Origin: RHKX01 sp963823565
Lineage (GTDB): Bacteria; Actinomycetota; Thermoleophilia; Solirubrobacterales; 70-9
NCBI GenBank assembly: GCA_963823565.1
Contig: CAWGLR010000001.1
Location: 1,178,001-1,242,000 of the forward strand
Direction: 5' to 3'
Length of the DNA stretch: 64,000 nucleotides
Position numbers and translations under genes: made by a program
In this document: piece after piece, positions 55,475 through 64,000 of the stretch
Layout: each line of letters starts with the position of its first letter
How positions within the stretch are numbered: the stretch's first letter is position 1
Notes under the pieces: generated by a model
Told to the model about the DNA's origin: nothing
The model's input: only the letters and a program-made list of their open reading frames with translations
Databases searched by the model: none

Positions 55475-56031
55475 GCGTCCGCGAGACAGACCCCCCGACG
55501 GGGGAGCGCGCCGCCATCGCCGAGCCGCCGGCTCCCGATACCGGTGCGGCGCCGACCCGCACCCGCGCCCGCGACCGCTGGGACCGGGCGGCCGACTGGA
55601 GCTGGGGGATCATCCGCCGGATTCACCTCGGCACCCGCCAGCCGCGCAACTGGCTGCAGCTCTTCCACTTCGCGGTCGTGGGCGGCAGCGGCTACGTCGT
55701 CAACCTGATCGTCTTCACGCTGCTCAACGGCGGCGCCGGGATCAACCACCTGCTCGCCGCGGTCGGGGCGTTCGTCGTCGCGGTGACGAACAACTTCCTG
55801 CTCAACCGCCACTGGACCTTCCGCCACCAGGGGTCGAAGGAGTCCCACGCGGGCTTCCAGGCGGCGCGCTTCTTCACCGTCAGCGTCGCCGGGCTCGGCG
55901 TCAACCTCGTCGTGCTGGCGGCGCTCGTCGACGCCTGGGACTTCCCGGAGACGCCCGCCCAGGCGATCGCGGTCGCCGTCGCGATGCCGGTCAACTTCAT
56001 CGGCAACAAGCTCTGGACCTTCGATCGCTGA
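55471..56031 (+). CDS. GtrA-like membrane protein
   Basis: 186 residues from GTG 55471. After ~60 charged residues come four hydrophobic segments of the GtrA family: QLFHFAVVGGSGYVVNLIVFTLLN, LLAAVGAFVVAVTNNFLLNRHWTF, FFTVSVAGLGVNLVVLAALV and AQAIAVAVAMPVNFIGNKLWTF. The NFLLNRHWTF and NFIGNKLWTF boxes are diagnostic. GtrA proteins help move polyprenyl-phosphate sugars across the membrane. Confidence 0.88.
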   Translation: MSVRETDPPTGERAAIAEPPAPDTGAAPTRTRARDRWDRAADWSWGIIRRIHLGTRQPRNWLQLFHFAVVGGSGYVVNLIVFTLLNGGAGINHLLAAVGAFVVAVTNNFLLNRHWTFRHQGSKESHAGFQAARFFTVSVAGLGVNLVVLAALVDAWDFPETPAQAIAVAVAMPVNFIGNKLWTFDR

Positions 56032-56131
56032 CGGGACGGCTCAGGCCGCGTGCTTAGGTTGGCCTGACCCCTGGTGGGCATCATCACCGGACTTGCGAAA
56101 ATCAACGACTCCCCAATGAGGAGGGATGAGA

Positions 56132-56479
56132 ATGGCCAACTTCAGGAAGCTCGCGGACCGCGCCAAGAAGGCGCGGGGCGTCATCGAGCAGCAGGGCGGC
56201 ACCGACGCGCTCAAGCAGAAGGCGGGCAAGATCGGCGACATCGCCAAGGGCAAGGGCTCGGTCGGCGACAAGGCGAAGGCCGCCGCCCAGGTAGCCAAGG
56301 AGAAGCCGCAGCCCGGCGCGGAGACGCGCGGGGAGCAGGGCGAGGGCCCGGTCGGCGGCGGCGGCGCTCCACCGGAGCCGCAACCGACCCCGTCGGCCAC
56401 CGGCCCGGACTCGAAGGCCGAGACCGGATCGAGGACCGGCAAGGTCTCGCCGGAGCAGGATTCGACCGTCAACACCTGA
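56132..56479 (+). CDS. Small lysine-rich protein, antitoxin-like (MT0933/Rv0909 type)
   Basis: 115 residues from ATG 56132 (MANFRKLADRAKKARGVIEQ). GAGGAGGG ends six bases before this ATG; the ATG at 56126 directly abuts it, so the later one is better. The N-terminal half is a Lys/Ala/Gln-rich helix repeatedly built as KAGKIGDIAKGKG, like small mycobacterial antitoxin-family proteins; the rest is a disordered Gly/Pro/Ser tail. There is no toxin gene next to it, so a toxin-antitoxin role is not supported by context. Confidence 0.55.
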   Translation: MANFRKLADRAKKARGVIEQQGGTDALKQKAGKIGDIAKGKGSVGDKAKAAAQVAKEKPQPGAETRGEQGEGPVGGGGAPPEPQPTPSATGPDSKAETGSRTGKVSPEQDSTVNT

Positions 56480-56498
56480 TCCGTCAGGGGAGGCCGGC

Positions 56499-58322
56499 GT
56501 GAGGCGCGCCGGCCTCCTCCTCTTCTCGCTGCTCGCGGCGCTGCTCGCGCTCGCGCCCGCGGCGGCGACCGCCTCGACCGGCTTCGCCGCCACCGCCGTC
56601 CCGAGCGGGTTTCCCCCCAAGCCCGACGACTACGAGATCGATGCCGAGCAGGCGCTGAAGGCCGCCGACGACGACCCCGAGGTCGTCGCCCGCAAGGAGG
56701 AGCTCGGCTCCCGCCAGGGCGAGCTGACCGCGTCGATCAGCGCCGAGGCGGTGCGCGTCTGGGAGATCGCCTACTCGGTCGACGGCGAGCGGGTCAACCT
56801 CGTGATCGTCGACGCGACGACGGGCGAGGTGCGCGACTCGTTCACCGGCGACGCGGTCAACTGGCCGATGGCGCGGGGCAACGAGGGCCAGTTCGGCCAC
56901 ATGCTCAACTCGCCGTGGGTCTGGGGGCCGCTGGCGGCGATCTTCCTCCTCGGCCTCTTCGACTTCCGCCGCTGGCGCAAGTGGGTGCACCTCGACCTGG
57001 TCGTGCTGCTGTCCTTCGGGGTGAGCCAGGCGTTCTTCAACGCTGCCGAGATCGGCGTCTCGGTCCCGCTCTACTACCCGCCGCTGCTCTACCTGCTGGC
57101 ACGGCTCTTGTGGATCGGGTTCCGCGGCGCCGGGCGCATCGGCGGCGCCGGGGAGGGGCTGCGGCCGAGCGCGCCGGTCTGGCTCCTCGCCGCGCTCTGC
57201 GTCGTCCTCTTCGGCGGCCGTCTGGCGATGAACATCGCCGACTCGGGGGTGATCGACGTCGGCTACGCGGGGGTGGTCGGTGCCGACCGGATCGTCGACG
57301 CCGAGCCGATCTACGGCGAGGGCGCCTTCCCCGACGACAACGGCACCGGCGACACCTACGGCCCCGCCAACTACTTCGCCTACGTGCCCTTCGAGCAGGC
57401 GCTGCCGTGGAGCGGGTCGTGGGACGACCTCCCCGCCGCCCACGCCGCCGCGATCTTCTTCGACCTCGCGACGATCGCCGGCCTGTTCGCGCTGGGGAGG
57501 CTGGTGACCCGGAGGCGCGGCGGCTACCTCGACGAGATCGACGAGGAGGTCCTCGCCGCGCCGCCGCCGCGCCCGCGTCTGCGCGACCGGGCGATGTTCC
57601 GCGTCTGGGAGTGGTCGCCGGCGCGGGCGGAGAACCGGCTCGCGCTGACGCTCGTCTTCGCCTGGCTCGCCTACCCCTACACCGACTTCGCGCTGCAGTC
57701 GAACTCCAACGACGCGCTGCTCAGCGCCGCGATCGTCTGGAGCCTCGTCCTGTTCGCCTCGCCCCTCGCCCGCGGCGGCCTGCTCGCCGTCGCCGGGCTG
57801 GCGAAGTTCGCGCCGCTCGCCCTCGCGCCGCTGTACGCGGCCGGGCGCCGCGGGATCCGCGTCCGCTCCGGCGAGGAGCGACGCCGCTCGATCCGCCCGG
57901 CGCTGCTCTTCAGCGGCGCGTTCCTGCTCGCCGCGGCGCTGCTCCTCGCCCATCCCGCCGTCGACCCCGGGCTCTCGGAGTTCTACGACCGGACGATCCG
58001 CAGCCAGGTCGACCGCGACAGCCCGTTCAGCATCTGGGGCCAGACCGACCTCGAGTGGCTGCAGACCGCCCTCAAGGCGTTCGCCGTCTGGCTGGCGCTC
58101 TTCGTCGCGTTCTTCCCGCGCAAGCGCTCGCTGACCCAGGTCGCGGCGCTCGGCGCCGCGGTGATCATCGCGGTCGAGCTGACGCTCGAGCACTGGTTCT
58201 ACCTCTATATCCCGTGGTTCCTGCCCGGCCTGCTGCTGGCGATGGCGGTGTCGTCGCGGTCGCGCTCGCGGGAGGCCGAGCGCGAGCCGGCGCCGGCGAC
58301 ACTCGCGCGAAACGCTGCGTAG
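56499..58322 (+). CDS. Polytopic glycosyltransferase-like membrane protein with PepSY-like N-domain
   Basis: 607 residues from GTG 56499. Signal-like start (RAGLLLFSLLAALLALAPAAATAS), then a ~90-residue outside domain (AEQALKAADDDPEVVARKEELG … VNLVIVDATTGEVRDSFTGD) resembling PepSY, then about ten membrane segments with GT-C/GT87 character (DTYGPANYFAYVPFEQALPW, LVFAWLAYPYTDFALQSNSNDAL, GLAKFAPLALAPLYAA, TLEHWFYLYIPWFLPGLLLA). Probably a polyprenyl-phosphate-sugar-dependent transferase; the acceptor is unknown. Confidence 0.7.
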   Translation: MRRAGLLLFSLLAALLALAPAAATASTGFAATAVPSGFPPKPDDYEIDAEQALKAADDDPEVVARKEELGSRQGELTASISAEAVRVWEIAYSVDGERVNLVIVDATTGEVRDSFTGDAVNWPMARGNEGQFGHMLNSPWVWGPLAAIFLLGLFDFRRWRKWVHLDLVVLLSFGVSQAFFNAAEIGVSVPLYYPPLLYLLARLLWIGFRGAGRIGGAGEGLRPSAPVWLLAALCVVLFGGRLAMNIADSGVIDVGYAGVVGADRIVDAEPIYGEGAFPDDNGTGDTYGPANYFAYVPFEQALPWSGSWDDLPAAHAAAIFFDLATIAGLFALGRLVTRRRGGYLDEIDEEVLAAPPPRPRLRDRAMFRVWEWSPARAENRLALTLVFAWLAYPYTDFALQSNSNDALLSAAIVWSLVLFASPLARGGLLAVAGLAKFAPLALAPLYAAGRRGIRVRSGEERRRSIRPALLFSGAFLLAAALLLAHPAVDPGLSEFYDRTIRSQVDRDSPFSIWGQTDLEWLQTALKAFAVWLALFVAFFPRKRSLTQVAALGAAVIIAVELTLEHWFYLYIPWFLPGLLLAMAVSSRSRSREAEREPAPATLARNAA

Positions 58323-58331
58323 GCGGCCGCC

Positions 58332-58706
58332 TCAGTAGTCCTCGCCCGGATCTCCGGATGGGCCGTAGTCCTCTGCGGGATCGCCCGATAGGGACGGGCC
58401 GTAGTCCGTCGTCGCGCTCGCCGGGAAGGGACGGGCGGACGCGCTGACTTCAGCGTCCGGCCCGGGCGAGAACCGGGGGACCCTGCCGGCGAGGGATCGA
58501 GATGCGCTCGCCAGTCCGCGGATTGACGCCCTGCGCGCGCACCCCGGGTGGCGACCCTGAACTTCCCGAAACCGGTGAGCTGGACGGTGTCACCCTCTTG
58601 CAGGGATTCGGCGATGCCCTGAGCACGGCGTCGACGGCCTCCGCCGCCTGCTTCCTGGTCTCGAAGCGGTCAGCGATCCGCGATCGATGAACTCGTCCTT
58701 GGTCAT
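58332..58706 (-). pseudogene. HU-family DNA-binding protein gene with multiple indels
   Basis: From ATG 58706 the frame reads MTKDEFID, then needs at least four indels to follow an HU protein: IADRFETRKQAAEAVDAVL (two extra bases before it), GIAESLQEGDTVQLTGFGKFRVATRGARAGR (one base missing before it), NPRTGERISIP (one extra) and AGRVPRFSPG (one extra). The tail then returns to the starting frame and has DYGPS/GEDY repeats up to a TGA at 58332. Substitution-level conservation is very high although frames are broken, so sequence error is a serious alternative to true decay. Confidence 0.75.
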
Positions 58707-58708
58707 CG

Positions 58709-59836
58709 TCAGTAATCCTCGCCAGGTGTCGCCGGGCAGCCTCCCGACTCGCGCAGGGGGCGGCGGATCCTCCTCATCGCGGTCGTTGTCGCGGTCGTCG
58801 GGCGCTCGGGCGGCCGGGGAGCTGAGGAGGCGGCTGGGGTGGCGGCTCGTCGGGCGGGCGTTTGCGGTCGTCGTCGTTCATGCTCGGTCGAACCTCCCGT
58901 CGGCTTCGCTGGGGCGGCGGAGTCCGAAACTCGTCGGGGATGGGCTCTCCGAACAGGATCATGTCGGTTGACTGGCGCGGGCGACGGCGAACTCCCGCTC
59001 GGCCGCGGTCGGGATGCTCCACGCCGAGCTGCGTCGTAGAGGTTCGATCCGATGGATGATCGAACGCCGCGCGACCGGGCTCCCCCAGCGGACCGCGGCG
59101 CCGCAGGCCGAGCGGTAAGAGGCCCAGGCGACGAGGAACGGGACCAAGCAGCGCGACCGCCCATGGATCGGTCGAAACCGCCGTCAGCGAGCGCGTCGAC
59201 GAGCAGGAAGATCCCCAGGGCGAACGCGGCGAACAGAGGTGTTGACAAAGAAGGCGACCTCGGTCTCGGCTGCGGTCACCAGGGCTCTTCTGCTCGGCGG
59301 TGAGCAGCATGCTCGATCCGCGGCCAGATCGCGATGCCGTCGAGGCCGTAGCGGCGGCGAGGGCTGCGCTCGAAGCACCGGATCGACGTTGCCGAACCGG
59401 GTCGGCAGAAGCCTGACCCTCGTCAGGCGGGAAGCGGCGGTTCAGCTCGATCGCCGCGGCGGTTGCGACGCCGAGGACTCCTTTCGGGCGACTGCTCGCT
59501 GGTTCCTGTCGAGCTCTTCGAACCGCCGACGCCAACGCTTGAGCTTCCACGCGTGGAGCTTTCTGGACGCCGCGACGGTATCGCGCATGGTCGAGCGGAT
59601 ACCCCTCGAAGGACGCGGAGGATCGAATAGTGGAGGCCGGACAGCGCGAGGCCGGCGAGCAGCGCGACGCCGCCGACGATCAGCAGCTGCGTCGAGTCGG
59701 AGGCGTCCTTGTAGCCGGTCGGCATCGAGGACTCGTCCACGAACTGCGCCGCGATCGCCAAGGCGAAGAAGGCGGGCAGGAAGAACCCGATGACGAACTG
59801 ACTGCTGAAGACGCTGGCGAAGTCCTTCGGACCCAC
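58709..59836 (-). pseudogene. Multiply frameshifted membrane-protein gene
   Basis: GTG 59836 opens VGPKDFASVFSSQFVIGFFL, with two membrane segments (QFVIGFFLPAFFALAIAAQF, LLIVGGVALLAGLALSGL). After about 59620 the coding signal hops between frames: KLHAWKLKRWRRRFEELD, ATAAAIELNRRFPPDEGQ, RRRYGLDGIAIWPRIEH, VTAAETEVAFFVNTS, FAALGIFLLVDALADGG-like, LVAWASYRSACGAAVRWGSP, TAAEREFAVARA, LFGEPIPDEF. About eight or more indels are needed to join them. I know this as an actinobacterial membrane-protein type but not its function. It ends two bases before the HU start. Confidence 0.6.
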
Positions 59837-59958
59837 CCACGATCACCCCCCGGGGTTTCGCGTCACGGACGAACCTATCCGCAGATGCTCGTCTTGTCAT
59901 CCCGGCTCGACCGAGTCGTGTCCACCGCGGCGCCGGCGGGCGCGTAGGATCGGCGCGG

Positions 59959-60321
59959 ATGGACCTCGGCGCCCCCTCCTCCTACATGGCCCTCGCGGCG
60001 GGAGCCGACGTCGTCTCCAGCGACGGCGAGCGGATCGGCGAGGTCGAGCACGTCCTCGCCGACGCCGAGGTGGACATCTTCGACGGCATCGTCATCGACT
60101 CGAGCTCGGCGCCGGGGGGTCATCGCTTCGTCGACGCCTCGCAGGTGGCCGAGATCTACGAGCGCGGCGTCGTCCTCACGATCGCCGCCTCCGCGGCCGA
60201 CGCCCTGCCCGAGCCGAGCGCGAACCCGGCGGTGATGTCCGCCGGTCCCGACGCGGTCGAGCCCGACGACCTCGGCGACAAGCTCCGCCGCGCCTGGGAC
60301 CGGATCACCGGCCAGGGCTGA
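59959..60321 (+). CDS. PRC-barrel-like small protein
   Basis: 120 residues. Residues ~10-80 look like a PRC-barrel: LAAGADVVSSDGERIGEVEHVLADAEVDIFDGIVIDSSSAPGGHRFVDASQVAEIYERGVVLTI. The tail is acidic then basic (DLGDKLRRAWDRITG). Such domains occur in photosynthetic reaction-centre subunits and RNA-processing RimM; stand-alone versions in actinobacteria have no fixed role. Convergent with the protease gene. Confidence 0.65.
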   Translation: MDLGAPSSYMALAAGADVVSSDGERIGEVEHVLADAEVDIFDGIVIDSSSAPGGHRFVDASQVAEIYERGVVLTIAASAADALPEPSANPAVMSAGPDAVEPDDLGDKLRRAWDRITGQG

Positions 60322-60343
60322 GGCCGTCGGCCGGTCGGCGGGC

Positions 60344-61387
60344 CTAGCGGCGGCTGGTCGCGCGGACGAGGTTCCGCACGCTCTTCGTGAAGTAGGGGCC
60401 GAAGAGGAGGTTCGGGCGCTGGTTGTAGCGGTAGCTCGTCACCGAGTTGATGAAGGGGCGCTGCTTCCCGTTGCTGCGCTTGCCGATCATCCAGCTCCCC
60501 CCGCTGGCCCCGTGGCTCATGTTGCAGCCGATCCCGGTGTCGGGCGGGCCGGGACCGCGCTGGAAGGGGTCCTTCCCGGCCGAGCGCGAGATGCATGCGT
60601 ACATCGCCTGGCCCGAATAGAGGTTGTTCGGATAACCCAGCGCGAGAAACGTCTGCCTCCGCGGCTGGCCCCACGCGAGCCCGACGCCGCCGACGATCTT
60701 GCTCAGCGGTCCGTAGAAGCTGCGCGGCACCTTCAGGGCTGCGTAGTCGGCGGAGAAGTTCTCCTTGCGGACCCACGCGCGGGGAGCGACGGCATGCAGC
60801 GCCGGCCAGGTCCCGAACGGCGTGCCGCCGTTCCAGTAGGCGGGGACGAAGGCGATGTTGTGCGACCAGCCCGCCCCCTTGTCGTGGACGCAGTGGCCGG
60901 CCGTGAGGACGACGCTGCGCGACTTCGACGCGACCGACGTCGCCGAGCAGACGTACGAGTTGCCGCGCTGGGTGAAGAAGAGCTTTCCGTTCGCGCTGAA
61001 CGGGAACGTCGTGTACGACTGCAGCGCGACGGGGCCGGCGATGTACTTCGGCGCCCTGATCCGGGCGGCCCGCGCCCTCGCGGTCGCGTCGGGGAGCTGG
61101 GGGGCGATCGTCCGGCCGGCGTTGAAGCCGCCGCCGGTCGCGCTCCGCGGGGTCGGCCCGAATCCCTGGGCGGGGTCGCTCGGCGCCTGCGCGGCGGGAA
61201 GCGCGACATCGAGCGGGATCGCGTTCCGCATCCGCGCCGGCGTCCAGTAGCCGGCCGCCTTGCGGCCCCAGTCGGCGCTGCCGGCATGGTCGACGCGGTG
61301 GATCACCGCACCCGCGCTCGGCGCCGCGAGCAGCACCGTCGCGGCGGTCGCGATCAGTGTCCCTGTGAGCTTCTCCCTGCCTGCCAT
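60344..61387 (-). CDS. Secreted trypsin-like serine protease
   Basis: 347 residues. Signal peptide (LTGTLIATAATVLLAAPSAGA), ~100-residue pro/linker region, then an S1-like domain with the triad His165 (LTAGHC), Asp214 (SADYAAL) and Ser295 (SHGASGGSW), plus paired cysteines (SYVCSAT…TAGHC; YACISR…IGCNMSHG). Likely exported and active outside the cell. The GASGGS form is like glutamyl-endopeptidase/V8-type proteases. Confidence 0.85.
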   Translation of the reverse strand: MAGREKLTGTLIATAATVLLAAPSAGAVIHRVDHAGSADWGRKAAGYWTPARMRNAIPLDVALPAAQAPSDPAQGFGPTPRSATGGGFNAGRTIAPQLPDATARARAARIRAPKYIAGPVALQSYTTFPFSANGKLFFTQRGNSYVCSATSVASKSRSVVLTAGHCVHDKGAGWSHNIAFVPAYWNGGTPFGTWPALHAVAPRAWVRKENFSADYAALKVPRSFYGPLSKIVGGVGLAWGQPRRQTFLALGYPNNLYSGQAMYACISRSAGKDPFQRGPGPPDTGIGCNMSHGASGGSWMIGKRSNGKQRPFINSVTSYRYNQRPNLLFGPYFTKSVRNLVRATSRR

Positions 61388-61398
61388 GGTGCGGAAAT

Positions 61399-61818
61399 CT
61401 ACCTCTCCGGAACCGCCGCCCTGGACGGATAGGCGATACGCGCGACCAGCTCCTGGGAGGCGTCGGGGCCCGGCCAGTGCCGGCGCAGCAGCTCCGGCCC
61501 GCCGGCCCTCAGGATCACCCGCAGCGCCAGCGCGACGACGATCGCGTCATCGAGCTGGCCGAGGCCGGGGATGAAGTCGGGCACCAGGTCGATCGGGCTC
61601 GCGAGGTAGGCGAGCAGGAGGACGAGGACGCCCTTGCGCCACCGGGCCACGCTCCGGTCTCCGAGCAGCCGCTTGATCAGGACGATGCAGTCGGGGATGA
61701 ACCCGGCGAGCGCCCGCGCGTCGGTCCGCCTGCCGGCGAGCAGCAGCGCCGCGACCGCCAGGGCGTAGAGCACCAGCGCGGCGCCGAAGCCGATCGCGAT
61801 CCAGGTGGGGATGTCCAC
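61399..61818 (-). CDS. DUF1232 membrane protein
   Basis: 139 residues. N-terminal helix (WIAIGFGAALVLYALAVAALLLAG), then the DUF1232 core GVLVLLLAYLASPIDLVPDFIPGLGQLDDAIVVALALRVI, where the SPIDLVPDFIP box is diagnostic. Function unknown; found beside many unrelated genes. 13 bases after the RecD2 gene on the same strand. Confidence 0.88.
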   Translation of the reverse strand: MDIPTWIAIGFGAALVLYALAVAALLLAGRRTDARALAGFIPDCIVLIKRLLGDRSVARWRKGVLVLLLAYLASPIDLVPDFIPGLGQLDDAIVVALALRVILRAGGPELLRRHWPGPDASQELVARIAYPSRAAVPER

Positions 61819-61831
61819 GGCCGGCGGCCGC

Positions 61832-64000
61832 TCAGGCGGGCGCGGTCATCCGCTCGACCAGCCGCGAGTGGCGGTCGCTCGCCTCGGTGTTGGCCAGCGC
61901 GCGGCGGAGCGCCCGCTCGTCGCCGGCGAGGACGCAGAGCTTCTGCGCGCGGGTGACGGCGGTGTAGAGGAGGTTGCGCGAGACGAGCTGCGGGGCGTGG
62001 GTCGAGTGCAGGCAGACGATCACGGCCGGGATCTCGAATCCCTGCGCCTTGTGGACGGAGGTGCAGAAGCCGCCGCGGAGCGAGCGCTGCGCCTCGCGGA
62101 AGGGGAGCGAGATGATCTCGCCGAGGTCGTTCTCGAGCCAGAGCTCGCCCTCGGACTCGTCGGCGGAGTCGATCACGAACATCGTCCCGTTGGCGATCGC
62201 GTGCTCGGCGATCGAGCGGGTCGTGATCACCTTCTCGCCGATCCGGAAACGGCCCTCGCAGCAGCGGTCGGCGTTGGCGCAGAGGACGGCGCGCATGCGG
62301 TCGTGGAGGGCGTCGATTCCCAGCGCCCCCTTGTACTGAGGGGCGAGGACCTGGACCTGGCGGACCGGGTCGAGCCCGAACTCCTTTGGGATCCGCTCGG
62401 TCGCCATCGTCACGACGTCGGCGGCGAGCGCGTGGGCATCGCGCTTGAACTGGATGAAGAAGTCGCGCAGCTCCTCCTCGCCCTGCGGCTCGCGGTGGGG
62501 AGGCTCGCCGGCGCGAATCGCGTGGGCGGCGCCGACGATCATCGACCGCTGCGCCTGGCGGAAGACGTACTCGAGCCGGACGGTCGGGCAGATCCGCGCC
62601 TCGATCAGCTCGCAGAACGGCTTGCCGGGCCCGACCGGCGGGAGCTGGTCGACGTCGCCGATCAGCACGAGGTGCGTGCCCTCGCCGATCGCCGCGAGCA
62701 GCGCCCGGCAGATCTCGAGCGACAGCATCGACGCCTCGTCGACGATCACGAGGTCGGCCTCGACCGGCGTGTCCTCGTCGCGCCCCGGGATCTCGCCGGG
62801 GATCCACTCGAGCGCCTTGTGGATCGTCTGCGCCGGCGCGCCGTCGGTCGCCTGGGTGAGCCGCCGCGCCGCCCGCCCCGTCGGCGCCAGCAGCCGCACG
62901 CTGAGGTCGCGCGTCTCCGCCATCCGCGTCACCGCGTGGACGAGGTGGGTCTTGCCGGTCCCGGGCCCGCCGGTGATCACCGACAGCGGCCGGGTCAGGG
63001 CGTTGCTCGCCGCCTCCCGCTGCTGCTCGGTCAGGCCGAGGTCGGCGAACTCGGACTCGAGCGGCGGCTTCTCCCAAGCGGGCTCCGACCGGGCGAGGTC
63101 GCGCAGGCGCCCGGCGAGCCAGGTCTCGGCGCGGAAGGTCCAGCCGCGGTAGATCCGCTCGTGCTCACCGGAGAGCTTGTCCTCCGGCTCCTCGAGCTCG
63201 AGCTCGGGCGCGTGCCGCAGCACCGTCATGTCGGGCTCGGTGCCGAGCAGGTCGCGCATCGCGGCGACGAGCTCCTCGCGCGGCAGGTGGGTGTGGCCGC
63301 GGTTCTCGGCCTCGCGCAGCGCGTGCACCGCGGCGGCGCGCATCCGCCGCTGGGAGTCCGGCTCCACCCCGGAGGCGACCGCGACCCGGTCGGCGCCGAG
63401 GAAGCCGATCCCGGAGATCTCGGTCAGCGAGTAGGGGTCGTCGCGCACCTCCTCGGCGGCGTGGATGCCGTGGATCGAGATCAGCTCGGGCACGTGCCGG
63501 GAGAGCCCGTGCGGCGCGAGCAGCGCGTAGAGCCGGCGCTCGGCGCGGCGGTTCGCCCACTCCTCGGCCGCCTCGGCCGCCTTCTCGTCGGATACGCCCT
63601 TGAGCGCGGCGAACTCCTCCTCGGGCCCGCGGTCGATCGCCTCGAAGACGTCGGTCCCGTGGCGCTCGATCAGCTCATCGGCGCGCTTGGCGCCGATGTG
63701 GGGGAGGGACTTGAGGTAGCGCCGCGCCCCCTCGATCCCCTCCGGGTCGAGCGGCTCCGCCTCCCGCGCGGCGAGCTGCAGGCCGTGGCGGTGGTGGAGC
63801 TCGAACGTCCCCGCCAGCCGCGCCCGCGAGTCCTCCTCGAGGTGGCCGAGCGGCCCGACCGCGACCAGCGGCGTCCCGTCCGCCAGCTCGACCTCGACGA
63901 CCGCGAACTGACCGTCCTCGGAGCACCAGCGCTGAAAGGCGACGCGGACCTCGCCATCGAACGGATCGCCCGCCGCGGGCCCGGCGTCGAGCAGGTGCTC
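61832..64000 (-). CDS. recD2: RecD2/TraA-type ATP-dependent DNA helicase, 5' partial
   Basis: The frame is open to the window edge (first readable residues EHLLDAGPAAG), 722 residues seen of a usual ~720-750, so little is missing. N-terminal part with OB-like strand (VRVAFQRWCSEDGQFAVVEVEL), helix-hairpin-helix (RYLKSLPHIGAKRADELIERHG, LTEISGIGFLGADRVA), then SF1 motifs: Walker A VITGGPGTGKTHLVHAV, LIVDEASM-type motif II (LVIVDEASMLSLEI), LIGDVDQLPPVGPGKPF and C-terminal TSVHKAQGFEIPAVIV and LYTAVTRAQKLCVL. A 5'-3' helicase of repair, acting without RecBC. Confidence 0.93.
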   Translation of the reverse strand, partial: EHLLDAGPAAGDPFDGEVRVAFQRWCSEDGQFAVVEVELADGTPLVAVGPLGHLEEDSRARLAGTFELHHRHGLQLAAREAEPLDPEGIEGARRYLKSLPHIGAKRADELIERHGTDVFEAIDRGPEEEFAALKGVSDEKAAEAAEEWANRRAERRLYALLAPHGLSRHVPELISIHGIHAAEEVRDDPYSLTEISGIGFLGADRVAVASGVEPDSQRRMRAAAVHALREAENRGHTHLPREELVAAMRDLLGTEPDMTVLRHAPELELEEPEDKLSGEHERIYRGWTFRAETWLAGRLRDLARSEPAWEKPPLESEFADLGLTEQQREAASNALTRPLSVITGGPGTGKTHLVHAVTRMAETRDLSVRLLAPTGRAARRLTQATDGAPAQTIHKALEWIPGEIPGRDEDTPVEADLVIVDEASMLSLEICRALLAAIGEGTHLVLIGDVDQLPPVGPGKPFCELIEARICPTVRLEYVFRQAQRSMIVGAAHAIRAGEPPHREPQGEEELRDFFIQFKRDAHALAADVVTMATERIPKEFGLDPVRQVQVLAPQYKGALGIDALHDRMRAVLCANADRCCEGRFRIGEKVITTRSIAEHAIANGTMFVIDSADESEGELWLENDLGEIISLPFREAQRSLRGGFCTSVHKAQGFEIPAVIVCLHSTHAPQLVSRNLLYTAVTRAQKLCVLAGDERALRRALANTEASDRHSRLVERMTAPA

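Noticed and set aside
53960..56031. Phage or mobile-element genes
   Set aside because: No integrase, transposase, terminal repeats or att-like duplications were found anywhere in the window; the tRNA-Ile 3' end is not repeated downstream.
56126..56479. Toxin-antitoxin module around the small Lys-rich protein
   Set aside because: No toxin-like gene is adjacent; similarity to the antitoxin family is limited to a helical Lys-rich stretch.

Overview
This is a 64 kb, very GC-rich chromosomal window around the replication origin of an actinobacterium. The gene set (FHA/PstP/SEDS/PBP/PknB kinase operon, DUF4446, an rpmH-rnpA-yidD-yidC-khpB-rsmG-parA-parB block, dciA next to recF, an E. coli-length GyrB) and the style of the secreted and membrane proteins suggest a deep lineage such as Thermoleophilia/Solirubrobacterales rather than Streptomyces or Mycobacterium. 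That placement is an inference from family resemblance. Most genes sit in tight runs with ATGA, GTGA or TTGA overlaps.

Layout. (1) 1-15.9 kb, surface polysaccharide and lipid carrier. The left edge holds a truncated PGRP amidase. Next come a five-gene minus-strand run (GT4, GT2, initiating sugar transferase, GNAT, FemAB/BioF2-like acetyltransferase), a divergent GT2, and a second minus-strand run read from 13.4 to 6.3 kb (NDP-sugar epimerase/dehydratase, two membrane-anchored LytR_C proteins, a FlgD-Ig-like protein, O-antigen ligase/polymerase, flippase). DedA, undecaprenyl-diphosphatase and purM follow on the plus strand. (2) 16-32.9 kb, signalling and cell-wall growth. It starts with a DsbA-like protein, a VOC-gene remnant and a Ser/Thr kinase split by two frameshifts. 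The main operon reads kinase, fhaA, fhaB, PP2C, rodA/ftsW, pbp, PASTA kinase, ddl. A CARDB membrane protein, DUF4446, pheA and an HNH nuclease follow. (3) 32.9-45 kb, replication. A tiny-ORF/hairpin element and a methyltransferase precede the dnaA-dnaN-recF-dciA-gyrB-gyrA block on the minus strand; gyrA carries a full LAGLIDADG intein. (4) 44.8-50.1 kb, plus-strand rpmH to parB, with two perfect parS sites inside the start of yidD, then tRNA-Ile running directly into a bifunctional-nuclease gene. (5) 50.2-64 kb, mixed housekeeping: a second ddl, aminotransferase, phosphodiesterase, GtrA, glycosyltransferase-like membrane protein, a 1.5 kb block where an HU gene and a membrane-protein gene are riddled with indels, a trypsin-like protease, DUF1232, and a RecD2 helicase cut by the right edge.

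How it works together. The polysaccharide genes, DedA, UppP, both Ddl enzymes, SEDS/PBP pair and kinase/FHA/phosphatase set form a coherent envelope-building module beside the origin. DnaA, DnaN, DciA, gyrase, ParA, ParB and parS provide initiation, supercoiling and segregation.

The least explained element is the 33.0 kb intergenic transcript candidate: a strong Shine-Dalgarno inside a predicted hairpin, one or two tiny overlapping ORFs, and a strong terminator. I do not recognise it. Other points of note are the GyrA intein, a heptanucleotide tandem repeat inside the O-antigen ligase gene, the parS pair inside yidD, and several single-base frameshifts that may be sequence errors.
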